A stretch of 64,000 bases of DNA from PALSA-1316 sp964499365 (GTDB lineage: Bacteria; Nitrospirota; Thermodesulfovibrionia; Thermodesulfovibrionales; UBA6898). The position numbers were made by a program, and so were the translations under genes. Positions 8,872 through 16,030 of the stretch are shown here, one piece after another. The stretch lies in NCBI GenBank assembly GCA_964499365.1, contig CAZCKU010000001.1, forward strand, positions 62,001 through 126,000. The letters run 5' to 3'. Below the pieces are notes generated by a model that saw only the letters and a list, made by a program, of their open reading frames with translations, did not search any database and had not been told where the DNA came from. Within the stretch, counting starts at the first letter, position 1; each line of letters begins with the position of its first letter.

Positions 8872-10986
8872 ATGCGTTCGTCAAGACAAGATCTTTTGCG
8901 GTTGTTCCTGTCCCGGTTTGTGCGGACCGCGGCTGCCCTGGTCTTTGTTTTCAGCTTCAGCTCTGAGCCCTTTGCCCTGGATGCCTTTCCGGTTTCTGCG
9001 CCACGAAACCCGGCCTTTGTGCGATATCAGCAGGGCCTTGACCCGGGGACAAGCCTGAGCCCGCTGCTCCAGAAGGGTCTGCCTGCTGCTCCGGAAGGCG
9101 GATTCATTCCCTCACCCGTGGACCGGTCTCACCTGAGAGACCGGTCTGTTGCACGGCAGACGCTGAACAGGGAACTGCTTGCCCCCATGGTTCTGCCTGC
9201 CGCGTACGACCTCAGGACAGACAACAGGGTAACGTCAGTCAGGGACCAGGATGTCTGCAATGCCGGCTGGGCGTTTGCCGCGTTCGGTTCGCTGGAGTCA
9301 CCCCTCATGCCTGCGGAGACCTGGGATTTTTCAGAGAACAACCTCCTGAATATGCACGGTTTTGATTTTGGCCATTGCGAAGGCGGCAACGGCGACGGCC
9401 GCACCGGAGGCAATGGTGACAGGGCAACCGCCTATCTTGCACGCTGGGCAGGGCCGGTCCTTGAGACGGCCGATCCGTATGATCCTGCCCCGAATGTTTC
9501 ACCCGGAGGGCTTGCAGCTCAGAAACATATCCGGGAAGCGCTGGTCCTGCCCGGAAGGCTGGATGCGCTGGACAACGACACAATCAAGCAGGCGATCCTC
9601 GACTATGGTGGTGTTATGGCGAGCTATTACACCGCGGACCGTACGACGGATTACACAGCCCGGTGCTTGTTGGACCCCCTTGATCCAAACCCCTGTGCCT
9701 ATTACTATAACGCCAGTGCAACCTGCGGCTTTGACTGTCCTCTTCCCAATCATTTTGTGACGCTCGTCGGCTGGGATGATACGTATTCCCTGTTCAGCTC
9801 TTCACCTTCCGGGCCCGGGGCTTTCCTGGCAAAGAACAGCTGGGGCGTCGGATGGGGCGAGGCCGGCTACTTCTATATCTCCTATTACGATGCGGTCCTG
9901 GCCTTCTATGAGAGCTATGCCTTTAGCGGGGCAGAACCGCTGACAGTCAATAGCGAAATGTACGACTATGATCCGCTCGGTATGACCGGGAACATCGGAT
10001 ATGGGACTGATACCGCATGGTTTGCCAATGTGTTTACCGCAACTCCTTCCGGCAAGCCGATCACTGCGGTGAGTTTTCATACTTCGGCGCTGAATTCAGC
10101 ATACAGCCTGAATATATATACCTGGAACACGGGGGAGGCTGGTCCTGTCGTCGGTAGTACCCCTGTTTTTTCCGCGCCGGTCTCCGGCGTTTTCGCTCTT
10201 CCGGGATATCATACAGTCGTCCTTCCGGATGCGGTTACGCCGGCTGCAGGCTCGAAATTCTCTGCTGTGGTGGAGTTGACCACCCCTGGCTATTTTTGGC
10301 CGGTCCCGGTCGAAAGCCCCATTCCCACGTATAGCTCAGGCGCAACCGCGAATCCCGGTGAGAGTTTTATCAGCTCTGATGGGACATTGGCAAGCTGGGG
10401 GGACGTGACGGATACTCTTACGGGCACCAATGTCTGTCTTAAGGCCTTTGCAGGGGAGACCATACCAATATCCCTGGCATCCTTTGCCGGAGCCTCGATA
10501 ATCGTCGATTCAGTGCCTTTTGCGATGCCTCAGACTTTGAACTGGGCCGCCGGCTCCGTCCATGCGGTTGATGTCGTCTCTCCCCAGAACGACGAGGGAG
10601 GGACCCCGTACCTCTTTATCTCCTGGAGCGACGGGGGTGCCCAGAGCCATGCGGTAACAGCACCAGCCGGACCACTCAGCCTTACCGCTGATTTCCTGCC
10701 GTGCACCGACCGGCCTGCAAAGAACATGCGGAGCGGCCTGCTCTATCCCTCTGCGTCCCTGCAGAGCGCTTATGACAACACAGGTGAAACGCTCAATGAT
10801 GATACCCTTCTGCTTTATGCCCTGAGCCCTGCCCAGGTGCTCGATCTTGGCCGCGATATTTCGGTTGTGCTCAAAGGTGGGTACAGCTGCGGATTTGGAG
10901 CCCTGGCTGGGGCCCCGTATACGTCTCTCCAGGGGCTTACCGTTAGTGCAGGTACGGTCACGGTGGAGAATATCGTCATACTCTGA
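8872..10986 (+). CDS. Exported papain-like (C1A) protein lacking the catalytic cysteine, with shared C-terminal domain
   Basis: The start at 8872 is chosen over 8821 because agaggtgat precedes it and a signal peptide (residues 1-36) follows. The C1A core spans about residues 108-345. The papain oxyanion Gln is kept (Q126), the disulfide Cys is kept (C129) and WAF follows, but the nucleophile position is Gly132 (codon ggc) instead of Cys. His294 (NHFVTLVGWD) and Asn322 (KNSWGVGWGE) of the triad are intact. After it come a beta-rich region (345-570), a Cys-rich junction and a terminal domain of about 75 residues ending in ENIVIL that resembles the end of the next gene's product. Total 704 aa. 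It is probably secreted and probably not a peptidase. Confidence 0.88.
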   Translation: MRSSRQDLLRLFLSRFVRTAAALVFVFSFSSEPFALDAFPVSAPRNPAFVRYQQGLDPGTSLSPLLQKGLPAAPEGGFIPSPVDRSHLRDRSVARQTLNRELLAPMVLPAAYDLRTDNRVTSVRDQDVCNAGWAFAAFGSLESPLMPAETWDFSENNLLNMHGFDFGHCEGGNGDGRTGGNGDRATAYLARWAGPVLETADPYDPAPNVSPGGLAAQKHIREALVLPGRLDALDNDTIKQAILDYGGVMASYYTADRTTDYTARCLLDPLDPNPCAYYYNASATCGFDCPLPNHFVTLVGWDDTYSLFSSSPSGPGAFLAKNSWGVGWGEAGYFYISYYDAVLAFYESYAFSGAEPLTVNSEMYDYDPLGMTGNIGYGTDTAWFANVFTATPSGKPITAVSFHTSALNSAYSLNIYTWNTGEAGPVVGSTPVFSAPVSGVFALPGYHTVVLPDAVTPAAGSKFSAVVELTTPGYFWPVPVESPIPTYSSGATANPGESFISSDGTLASWGDVTDTLTGTNVCLKAFAGETIPISLASFAGASIIVDSVPFAMPQTLNWAAGSVHAVDVVSPQNDEGGTPYLFISWSDGGAQSHAVTAPAGPLSLTADFLPCTDRPAKNMRSGLLYPSASLQSAYDNTGETLNDDTLLLYALSPAQVLDLGRDISVVLKGGYSCGFGALAGAPYTSLQGLTVSAGTVTVENIVIL

Positions 10987-10994
10987 TCAGAGTC

Positions 10995-11115
10995 TGTGTG
11001 TAAACTGCCATTTTGTTTTTGGCTGTCATTCTCGCGAAGGCGGGAATCCAGTGTTTTCAATATGTTCTGGATCCCCGGGTCAGGCCCGAGGATGACAAAC
11101 CCTACTTTATACACA
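10995..11115. repeat. MITE-like dispersed palindromic element between two secreted-protein genes
   Basis: The outer inverted repeats are tgtgtgtaaa (10995-11004) and tttatacaca (11106-11115). An inner imperfect palindrome (11025-11096) starts gtcattctcgcgaaggcggg, turns around tttcaatatgttctggat and ends cccgaggatgac. This is the form of the widespread noncoding repeats with gtcat...atgac ends found in many bacterial genomes. It fills the gap between the two exported proteins and might act as a transcription attenuator, but it has no clear T-run. Confidence 0.6.
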
Positions 11116-11156
11116 GGCACGAATCAGAAACGATAGTGGAAAGAGGCGAGAGGTGA

Positions 11157-12986
11157 ATGGTCATGCATAAGTTGATTTGTACTCTGGTCATCAGTATTGC
11201 TGCTGTATTCCTTCCTGTTGCCACATATGCAGCTGATCAGTCGGGGGGGCGGATGGAGCCGACAGCCCCTGCACCCCTTGTCGCCTTGCCCTATGACGAT
11301 CCCTTCAGGATAGAACCGCCGCAGATCATCTCGACCCTCGGGTTGATGGATGCAACGGCAGCTTCCATAACCGTTGATTATGTTCCAGGCGGAGGAGCAA
11401 ACACATGGGGAGATACCTGTGAAGCATGGCCTGCTGCTGCCCAGGCCGCTTTTAACTACGCCGTGAGCATATGGGCAACACAGATAAGCTCGGCTGTCCC
11501 GATCGTGATCGAGGCCTGCTGGGCATCGAACTTTACCGGAACTATCCTTGGACATGGGGGTGCGACCGGCAATTATTACGGTAGTGGCATAGGCATGCCG
11601 ACGACAAACACCTTTTACCCGATTGCCCTGATCAATGCCGTAAACGGAGACGACTCGCTGAACGGGTCCGAGGCAGAGATTGCCGTTGCCTTTAATATGA
11701 ATTATTCCTGGTATTATGGCACTGATGGTAACACGCCATCAGGCAAGATCGATTTTGTGAGCGTTGTGCTTCATGAGATCGGCCACGGACTCGGCTTTCT
11801 CGGGAATATGAGAGTTAATACCGGGTCGGGCAGTTGGGGGTGGGGAGTTTCTATCCCTACGATATACGATCGTTTTAACGAAAACGGTGCGGGTCAGAGC
11901 CTTATCAACACGGCCTTGTTCCCGAATCCCTCGGCCGCACTTGCGGGACAGCTGACAGGCGGGAGTATTTATTTCGACGGTCCGAATGCGAATGCCGCAA
12001 ATACAGCCAATGGCCAGGGGCGTGTCAGGCTTTACGCCCCCGCGACGTGGAGCTCAGGTTCGAGCTATGCACATCTGGATTACGATACGTTCCGAAACAC
12101 TGAAAATGCCCTTATGGTGTATGCCATCCCATCCCAGACCGCCCGCCACAGTCCCGGGCCGGTGATGCTCTGCCTGCTGAAGGACATAGGCTGGACAGTG
12201 CCTGCAGTGTGTGATACGGTCGCCCTGAGCAGTTATGCCCAGGCCGTTGCCGCCTCTGGCGCCACCGGGTCGGTCAATGTGATCAACGGTCGCTGCTGCG
12301 ACTGGACCGCGGTCAGCAATAACGCTTCCTGGCTCCATATAACCTCTTCACCCTCGGGAAAAGGGAACGGAACAGTCGGTTATTCAGCAGATGTGAATCC
12401 CGGGGCGCAGCGGACCGGCACGTTGACGATCGCGGGCCAGACCTTTACCGTTACGCAGGACGGTGTGCCGCCGGTTGCCGGTTTTGATTTTTCGCCCGTT
12501 GCCGCGGGGAGCGCCCCCCATAACGTGATTTTTTCGGATACGTCAACCAATGCAACCTCCTGGGCCTGGGATTTTGGCGATGGCACCTTCAGTACGCTCC
12601 AAAACCCGTTCCATACGTACCAGTCAGCCGGGACAGGGTCCTATACCGTTACTCTTACAATAAATGGAGGGGCAGACTCGGTCTCCCACAATGTCACGGT
12701 TTCGCTGCCTGCCTGTCCGAACCCCGTTGCCAGGCTTGTAATCAAGAGCGCATCTGACAGCTCACTCCTGAACGCCTACGGGCAGGTAGTGAACGATGGG
12801 GAGACCATCCGGGTACAGGCGGTGGAGCAGACCGGGCCGTTTGAGTTCTCGGGAGACAGGCCGGTCAGGGTCGAAGGCGGGTACGACTGTGAGTATTCGG
12901 CCAGCCGGCTCTATACCATACTTCAGGGAGCGGCGACCATATCCGGAAGCGGCTCTATCACATTCGACAATCTGATCATCGAATGA
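11157..12986 (+). CDS. Exported metzincin-like protein with BACON and PKD domains and shared C-terminal domain
   Basis: The 609 aa protein has a signal peptide (residues 1-26) and a good ribosome site (gagaggtga) before the ATG. The zinc site HEIGH is at residues 206-210 in VVLHEIGHGLGFLGN: the HExxHxxGxx spacing is that of metzincins, but the third ligand position is Gly rather than His or Asp. A likely Met-turn region (ALMVYAIP) and CLLKDIGW follow near residues 320-345. Then come a BACON-type domain (about 350-435, WTAVSNNASWLHI), a PKD domain (about 436-520, WAWDFGDG) and a C-terminal domain (about 530-609) shared with the preceding gene. It is likely secreted, and the T2SS in the window is a candidate route (inference). 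Confidence 0.88.
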   Translation: MVMHKLICTLVISIAAVFLPVATYAADQSGGRMEPTAPAPLVALPYDDPFRIEPPQIISTLGLMDATAASITVDYVPGGGANTWGDTCEAWPAAAQAAFNYAVSIWATQISSAVPIVIEACWASNFTGTILGHGGATGNYYGSGIGMPTTNTFYPIALINAVNGDDSLNGSEAEIAVAFNMNYSWYYGTDGNTPSGKIDFVSVVLHEIGHGLGFLGNMRVNTGSGSWGWGVSIPTIYDRFNENGAGQSLINTALFPNPSAALAGQLTGGSIYFDGPNANAANTANGQGRVRLYAPATWSSGSSYAHLDYDTFRNTENALMVYAIPSQTARHSPGPVMLCLLKDIGWTVPAVCDTVALSSYAQAVAASGATGSVNVINGRCCDWTAVSNNASWLHITSSPSGKGNGTVGYSADVNPGAQRTGTLTIAGQTFTVTQDGVPPVAGFDFSPVAAGSAPHNVIFSDTSTNATSWAWDFGDGTFSTLQNPFHTYQSAGTGSYTVTLTINGGADSVSHNVTVSLPACPNPVARLVIKSASDSSLLNAYGQVVNDGETIRVQAVEQTGPFEFSGDRPVRVEGGYDCEYSASRLYTILQGAATISGSGSITFDNLIIE

Positions 12987-13113
12987 CGCCAGAGGAGATG
13001 TGGTGGACGGTCAAAATTCCCGATAGACAACATTCATGAGTTGTGATATAAGGGTAGTAAGAGGTCCGGTCCCGGATTCGGGCTGAGCGGCAATGACATT
13101 TGTTGATAAGATG

Positions 13114-13139
13114 TTACTATTAAACAAAAATAATAGTAA
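13114..13139. repeat. Perfect 9-bp inverted repeat
   Basis: The arms are ttactatta (13114-13122) and taatagtaa (13131-13139), separated by eight bases (aacaaaaa). There is no T-run, so it looks more like an operator or a weak hairpin than a terminator. It lies about 360 bases upstream of the S74-domain gene. Confidence 0.55.
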
Positions 13140-13337
13140 AATACGACAGGTTTCAGTATAATATTTTAAGGAAGTAGACTATTATACTAGTATTCGTTGT
13201 TCGGTTTGAAGGCATAGCGGTTCAGGACATATGGTTATTTCTGTAGGACAAAACTTACAGCCCAGGCCGGAAAAACTTACAAGCCGGGAAGTTCCCGACT
13301 TATGTGCCTTATATGTTTTATGTGGTAACATACGAGC

Positions 13338-13466
13338 ATGCTGTTGAAATTTGTCGATAAAAATGAAGAGGCGTTGCCTCTGAAGAAAAACATAGATAAA
13401 GTCGAGAGGAGGTATCTCAGAACAGGGGACCTAAGTTTTTTTTGGGATGTGATATCTTTAAATTAA
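13338..13466 (+). CDS. Possible 42-residue ORF upstream of the S74-domain gene
   Basis: The ATG at 13338 opens 42 codons ending at taa 13464-13466, 31 bases before the next ATG. The peptide is highly charged in the middle (KKNIDKVERRYLRTGD) and ends with an aromatic stretch (SFFWDVISLN). I recognise no family. The ribosome site is poor (only gag, close to the ATG). Its charge pattern and distance to the next gene are compatible with a real small protein, but chance is equally possible. Confidence 0.3.
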   Translation: MLLKFVDKNEEALPLKKNIDKVERRYLRTGDLSFFWDVISLN

Positions 13467-13497
13467 CGTATTTTCCGATTAAGGAAAGGAGAAAAGT

Positions 13498-14286
13498 ATG
13501 AAAAAGTTATTTGTAGTGATGTTGTCGGCAGTAGCAATAATGGGGTTGATGGTAGTTCCGTCGTTTGGTGCTGACAAGCTGATTGTCAAGGATACTGCAG
13601 CTAATAATATACTCAGAGTTGAGGCAGATCCGGCTATGGTAAATGTCACGAGTGGCGGCGTGGCTAAATCATCGCTTCATTTTTCACTTGCCGGAGCTGA
13701 TTCTGGAGGATATATATCATCACTTGCTGATAATAACTTCTTTGTTTCGTCCGGTGCTGCTTATGACGGTGGTGTATGGGTTCAGAAGTCATCAGACGGA
13801 AAGGCTGTCATTGCAGGTTCAGGAGGACTCGGGTATAGAATATTTACGACTTCGGGAGGCACTGTCGGTAATCCGATAACCCTTTCCACAAGGATGATGA
13901 TTGACTATAGTGGTAACGTCGGTTTCGGAATTACACCTACTTTCCCTCTGCATATGGCTAGTGGAGCACATGTCACAGTTGGTGGTGTGTGGACGAATGC
14001 ATCGAGCAGAGCATACAAAGAGAATATTCAGGAACTGAGCGCTGAAAAAGCTATTGAAACCGTAAAGAATCTTAGCCCGGTTGTATATAACTACAAGTCT
14101 GAGCCCGATCATACCTATGTTGGGTTTATTGCCGAAGATGTTCCTGGTCTTGTTGCGATGCAGGACAGAAAAAGCTTAAGCCCAATGGATGTAGTCGCTG
14201 TCCTGACTAAAGTGGTTCAGGAACAGACAAAGACCATCGAGGCATTGTCTGCCAAGATTGACAAGCTCGAAAATTCTGCCAAGTAA
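13498..14286 (+). CDS. Exported tail-fibre-like protein with C-terminal S74 intramolecular chaperone domain
   Basis: The 262 aa protein has an excellent ribosome site (aaggaaaggag) and a signal peptide (residues 1-25, ending SFGA). The middle is a repetitive beta-rich stalk. Residues about 175-262 match the peptidase S74/tail-spike chaperone type: SSRAYKENI, the LSPVVYNYK and VGFIAEDVP motifs, SPMDVVAVL and a terminal coiled coil (EQTKTIEALSAKIDKLE). Such domains trimerise phage fibres and bacterial surface proteins and often cut themselves off at the Ser of the first motif. The signal peptide points to a cell-surface fibre rather than a phage gene. It is monocistronic, with its own terminator. 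Confidence 0.85.
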   Translation: MKKLFVVMLSAVAIMGLMVVPSFGADKLIVKDTAANNILRVEADPAMVNVTSGGVAKSSLHFSLAGADSGGYISSLADNNFFVSSGAAYDGGVWVQKSSDGKAVIAGSGGLGYRIFTTSGGTVGNPITLSTRMMIDYSGNVGFGITPTFPLHMASGAHVTVGGVWTNASSRAYKENIQELSAEKAIETVKNLSPVVYNYKSEPDHTYVGFIAEDVPGLVAMQDRKSLSPMDVVAVLTKVVQEQTKTIEALSAKIDKLENSAK

Positions 14287-14309
14287 CTAGCTGTTTTTTT
14301 ACCATAAAA

Positions 14310-14349
14310 GTCTGCTGTCTGGTAAGCTACAGACAGCAGACTTTTTTTT
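14310..14349 (+). terminator. Strong intrinsic terminator after the S74-domain gene
   Basis: There is a perfect 12-bp stem, gtctgctgtctg (14310-14321) pairing with cagacagcagac (14330-14341), an eight-base loop and a run of eight T (14342-14349). It insulates the S74-domain gene from the polysaccharide locus. Confidence 0.92.
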
Positions 14350-14395
14350 GTCAAAGCTCTGGTTGTTGTACTTTAAGTGAAGGATATTCCGAAAA

Positions 14396-14995
14396 ATGCA
14401 AAAGAACGTGATCTGGCATCAGGGGGCGGTAACAAGAGGCGACAGGAACGCCCTGAACGGCCACCAAAGCGGACTCATCTGGTTTACCGGCCTTTCAGCC
14501 TCCGGCAAGTCTACCATAGCCCATGCTGTCGAAAAAGAACTGTTCGACAGAGGGATTCGAGTGTACGTCCTGGATGGCGACAATGTGCGGCATGGTTTGA
14601 ATTCCAACCTTGGGTTCAGCCCGGAAGACAGGAAAGAGAATATTCGACGCATCGCAGAAGTTTCGAGACTGATGATTGACGCTGGCATTCTCGTTCTTGC
14701 TGCGTTTATATCTCCGTTCCGTGAAGACAGAGCCCGAGTGCGGGAGATATTCCAGAAAGATTTATTTGCTGAAATCTACATTAAATGCAGCCTTGAAGAA
14801 TGTGAAAAACGCGATCCAAAGGGGCAGTATCAGAAGGCAAGAAATGGTATTATAAAATATTATACCGGCGTTTCGTCTCCTTATGAGGAACCAGAGGCGC
14901 CCCAACTGGTTATTGATACGGAAAATATGGGATTGGAAGAGTCTGTTGAAGCTGTTGTTAAATTGCTTGACGAGAATGGATGGCTTCTGAAATGA
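14396..14995 (+). CDS. cysC: Adenylylsulfate (APS) kinase
   Basis: The 199 aa cytoplasmic kinase phosphorylates APS to PAPS, the universal sulfate donor. The P-loop GLSASGKST is at residues 32-40, followed by VLDGDNVRHGLN (APS-binding Asp/Arg), FSPEDRKENIRR and FISPFREDR, all hallmarks of CysC. It is a stand-alone kinase; no ATP sulfurylase or sulfate assimilation gene lies nearby. It is the first gene of the polysaccharide locus, and two sulfotransferase domains follow within 3.5 kb, so its job is probably PAPS supply for polysaccharide sulfation rather than cysteine synthesis (inference). Confidence 0.96.
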   Translation: MQKNVIWHQGAVTRGDRNALNGHQSGLIWFTGLSASGKSTIAHAVEKELFDRGIRVYVLDGDNVRHGLNSNLGFSPEDRKENIRRIAEVSRLMIDAGILVLAAFISPFREDRARVREIFQKDLFAEIYIKCSLEECEKRDPKGQYQKARNGIIKYYTGVSSPYEEPEAPQLVIDTENMGLEESVEAVVKLLDENGWLLK

Positions 14996-15092
14996 TCAGC
15001 TTTGTCTTCCCGTCCATATCCTCTGCAAAGAGTCAACATTTTGCTTGTCCTCTTCTTTGCAAGGGAATGACCACAGGAGTTTTGCTTCTGCC

Positions 15093-15917
15093 ATGCTGAG
15101 TAATTTTAATCTTCTGTTCAGAGGCTTCATTAATTTTATTGGTATTTTGTATCAGCGTCGGACCCTGATATATGAGATGGCCAAGAGGGACATCGCGACA
15201 CACCATACGGGATCCTTTCTAGGTTTTTTTTGGACCTTTATCAATCCCCTGATTATGATATCCATTTTATGGTTTGTTTTTTCATATGGCTTTAGAACTG
15301 CTCCTAAGGATAATGTGCCATATGTCATCTGGCTTACGGCTGGGATGGCCATTTGGAATTCGTTTACCGAGATTGTCAGTGGCTCTACCGGGAGTATCTT
15401 GAGTAATTCTCACTTAGTAAAAAAAGTGGTTTTTCCTCTAAGCATCCTTCCCGTTGTAAAACTGGTTGGTGCGCTTATGACCCACTCCATTTTTATCGGA
15501 ATTCTTGTTGTCCTACTCACAGTATATGGCCTGCCATTTAATTTGTTTTGGCTGCAGGCCGGATATTATTTTTTTGCAATGGGTATTCTGGCACTTGGGA
15601 TTGGCTGGCTCACTTCATCGATAAATGTATTTGCCCGGGACACTGCACAGATCGTTGGAGTGATACTTCAGTTTGGTTTTTGGGCAACACCTATTTTTTG
15701 GGATCTGACCATGCTGCCTACTAAAATTCAGTCAGTTATTAAGCTCAATCCCATGTATTATATTGTCCAAGGTTATCGTGATTCTTTCATCAATTTTGTT
15801 CCTTTTTGGATCCACTGGCAGTTGACGTTATACTACTGGGGAGTGACAGGAATAATTTTCCTTCTGGGTGCTATAATATTTTTGAGATTGCGACCACATT
15901 TTGCCGATGTCCTTTGA
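15093..15917 (+). CDS. ABC-2 type polysaccharide export permease (Wzm-like)
   Basis: The 274 aa inner-membrane permease has about six helices and the typical polysaccharide-exporter N-terminus (RRTLIYEMAKRDIATHHTGSFLGFFW). The family motif near the end reads FGFWATPIFWDLTMLP, then LNPMYYIVQGYRDSF. The ATG at 15093 is preferred (aggag 13 bases upstream, slightly long), although the frame is open from a TTG at 15045. With the ATPase at 16031 it forms a Wzm/Wzt exporter that moves finished, lipid-linked polysaccharide across the inner membrane. It is AT-richer than flanking genes. Confidence 0.93.
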   Translation: MLSNFNLLFRGFINFIGILYQRRTLIYEMAKRDIATHHTGSFLGFFWTFINPLIMISILWFVFSYGFRTAPKDNVPYVIWLTAGMAIWNSFTEIVSGSTGSILSNSHLVKKVVFPLSILPVVKLVGALMTHSIFIGILVVLLTVYGLPFNLFWLQAGYYFFAMGILALGIGWLTSSINVFARDTAQIVGVILQFGFWATPIFWDLTMLPTKIQSVIKLNPMYYIVQGYRDSFINFVPFWIHWQLTLYYWGVTGIIFLLGAIIFLRLRPHFADVL

Positions 15918-16030
15918 AACGATAATTATAAAGTGAAGCCCAGAGCATTACACTCCAATATATGTCATAGAATTTTGGAATATTGCCCTTTGTTTGCTGT
16001 TAGTCTTTTCGTTATTGCAGGGAAATTTAA

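Larger units (their letters stand above)
12987..13497 (+). other. 510-base AT-rich spacer with inverted repeats and one possible tiny ORF
   Basis: This long gap separates the secreted protein genes from the S74-domain gene. It holds a perfect 9-bp inverted repeat (13114-13139), a TATAAT box at 13157-13162 without a good -35 partner, the palindrome atactagtat (13184-13193), the palindrome cgggaa-g-ttcccg (13285-13297) in a GC-rich island, and a possible 42-codon ORF (13338-13466). I recognise no riboswitch class or tRNA in it. Confidence 0.6.

Noticed and set aside
13200..13300. A cyclic di-GMP (GEMM) type riboswitch, because the spacer holds a GC-rich conserved-looking island.
   Set aside because: The core motif of the GEMM class is not present; only short palindromes can be supported.
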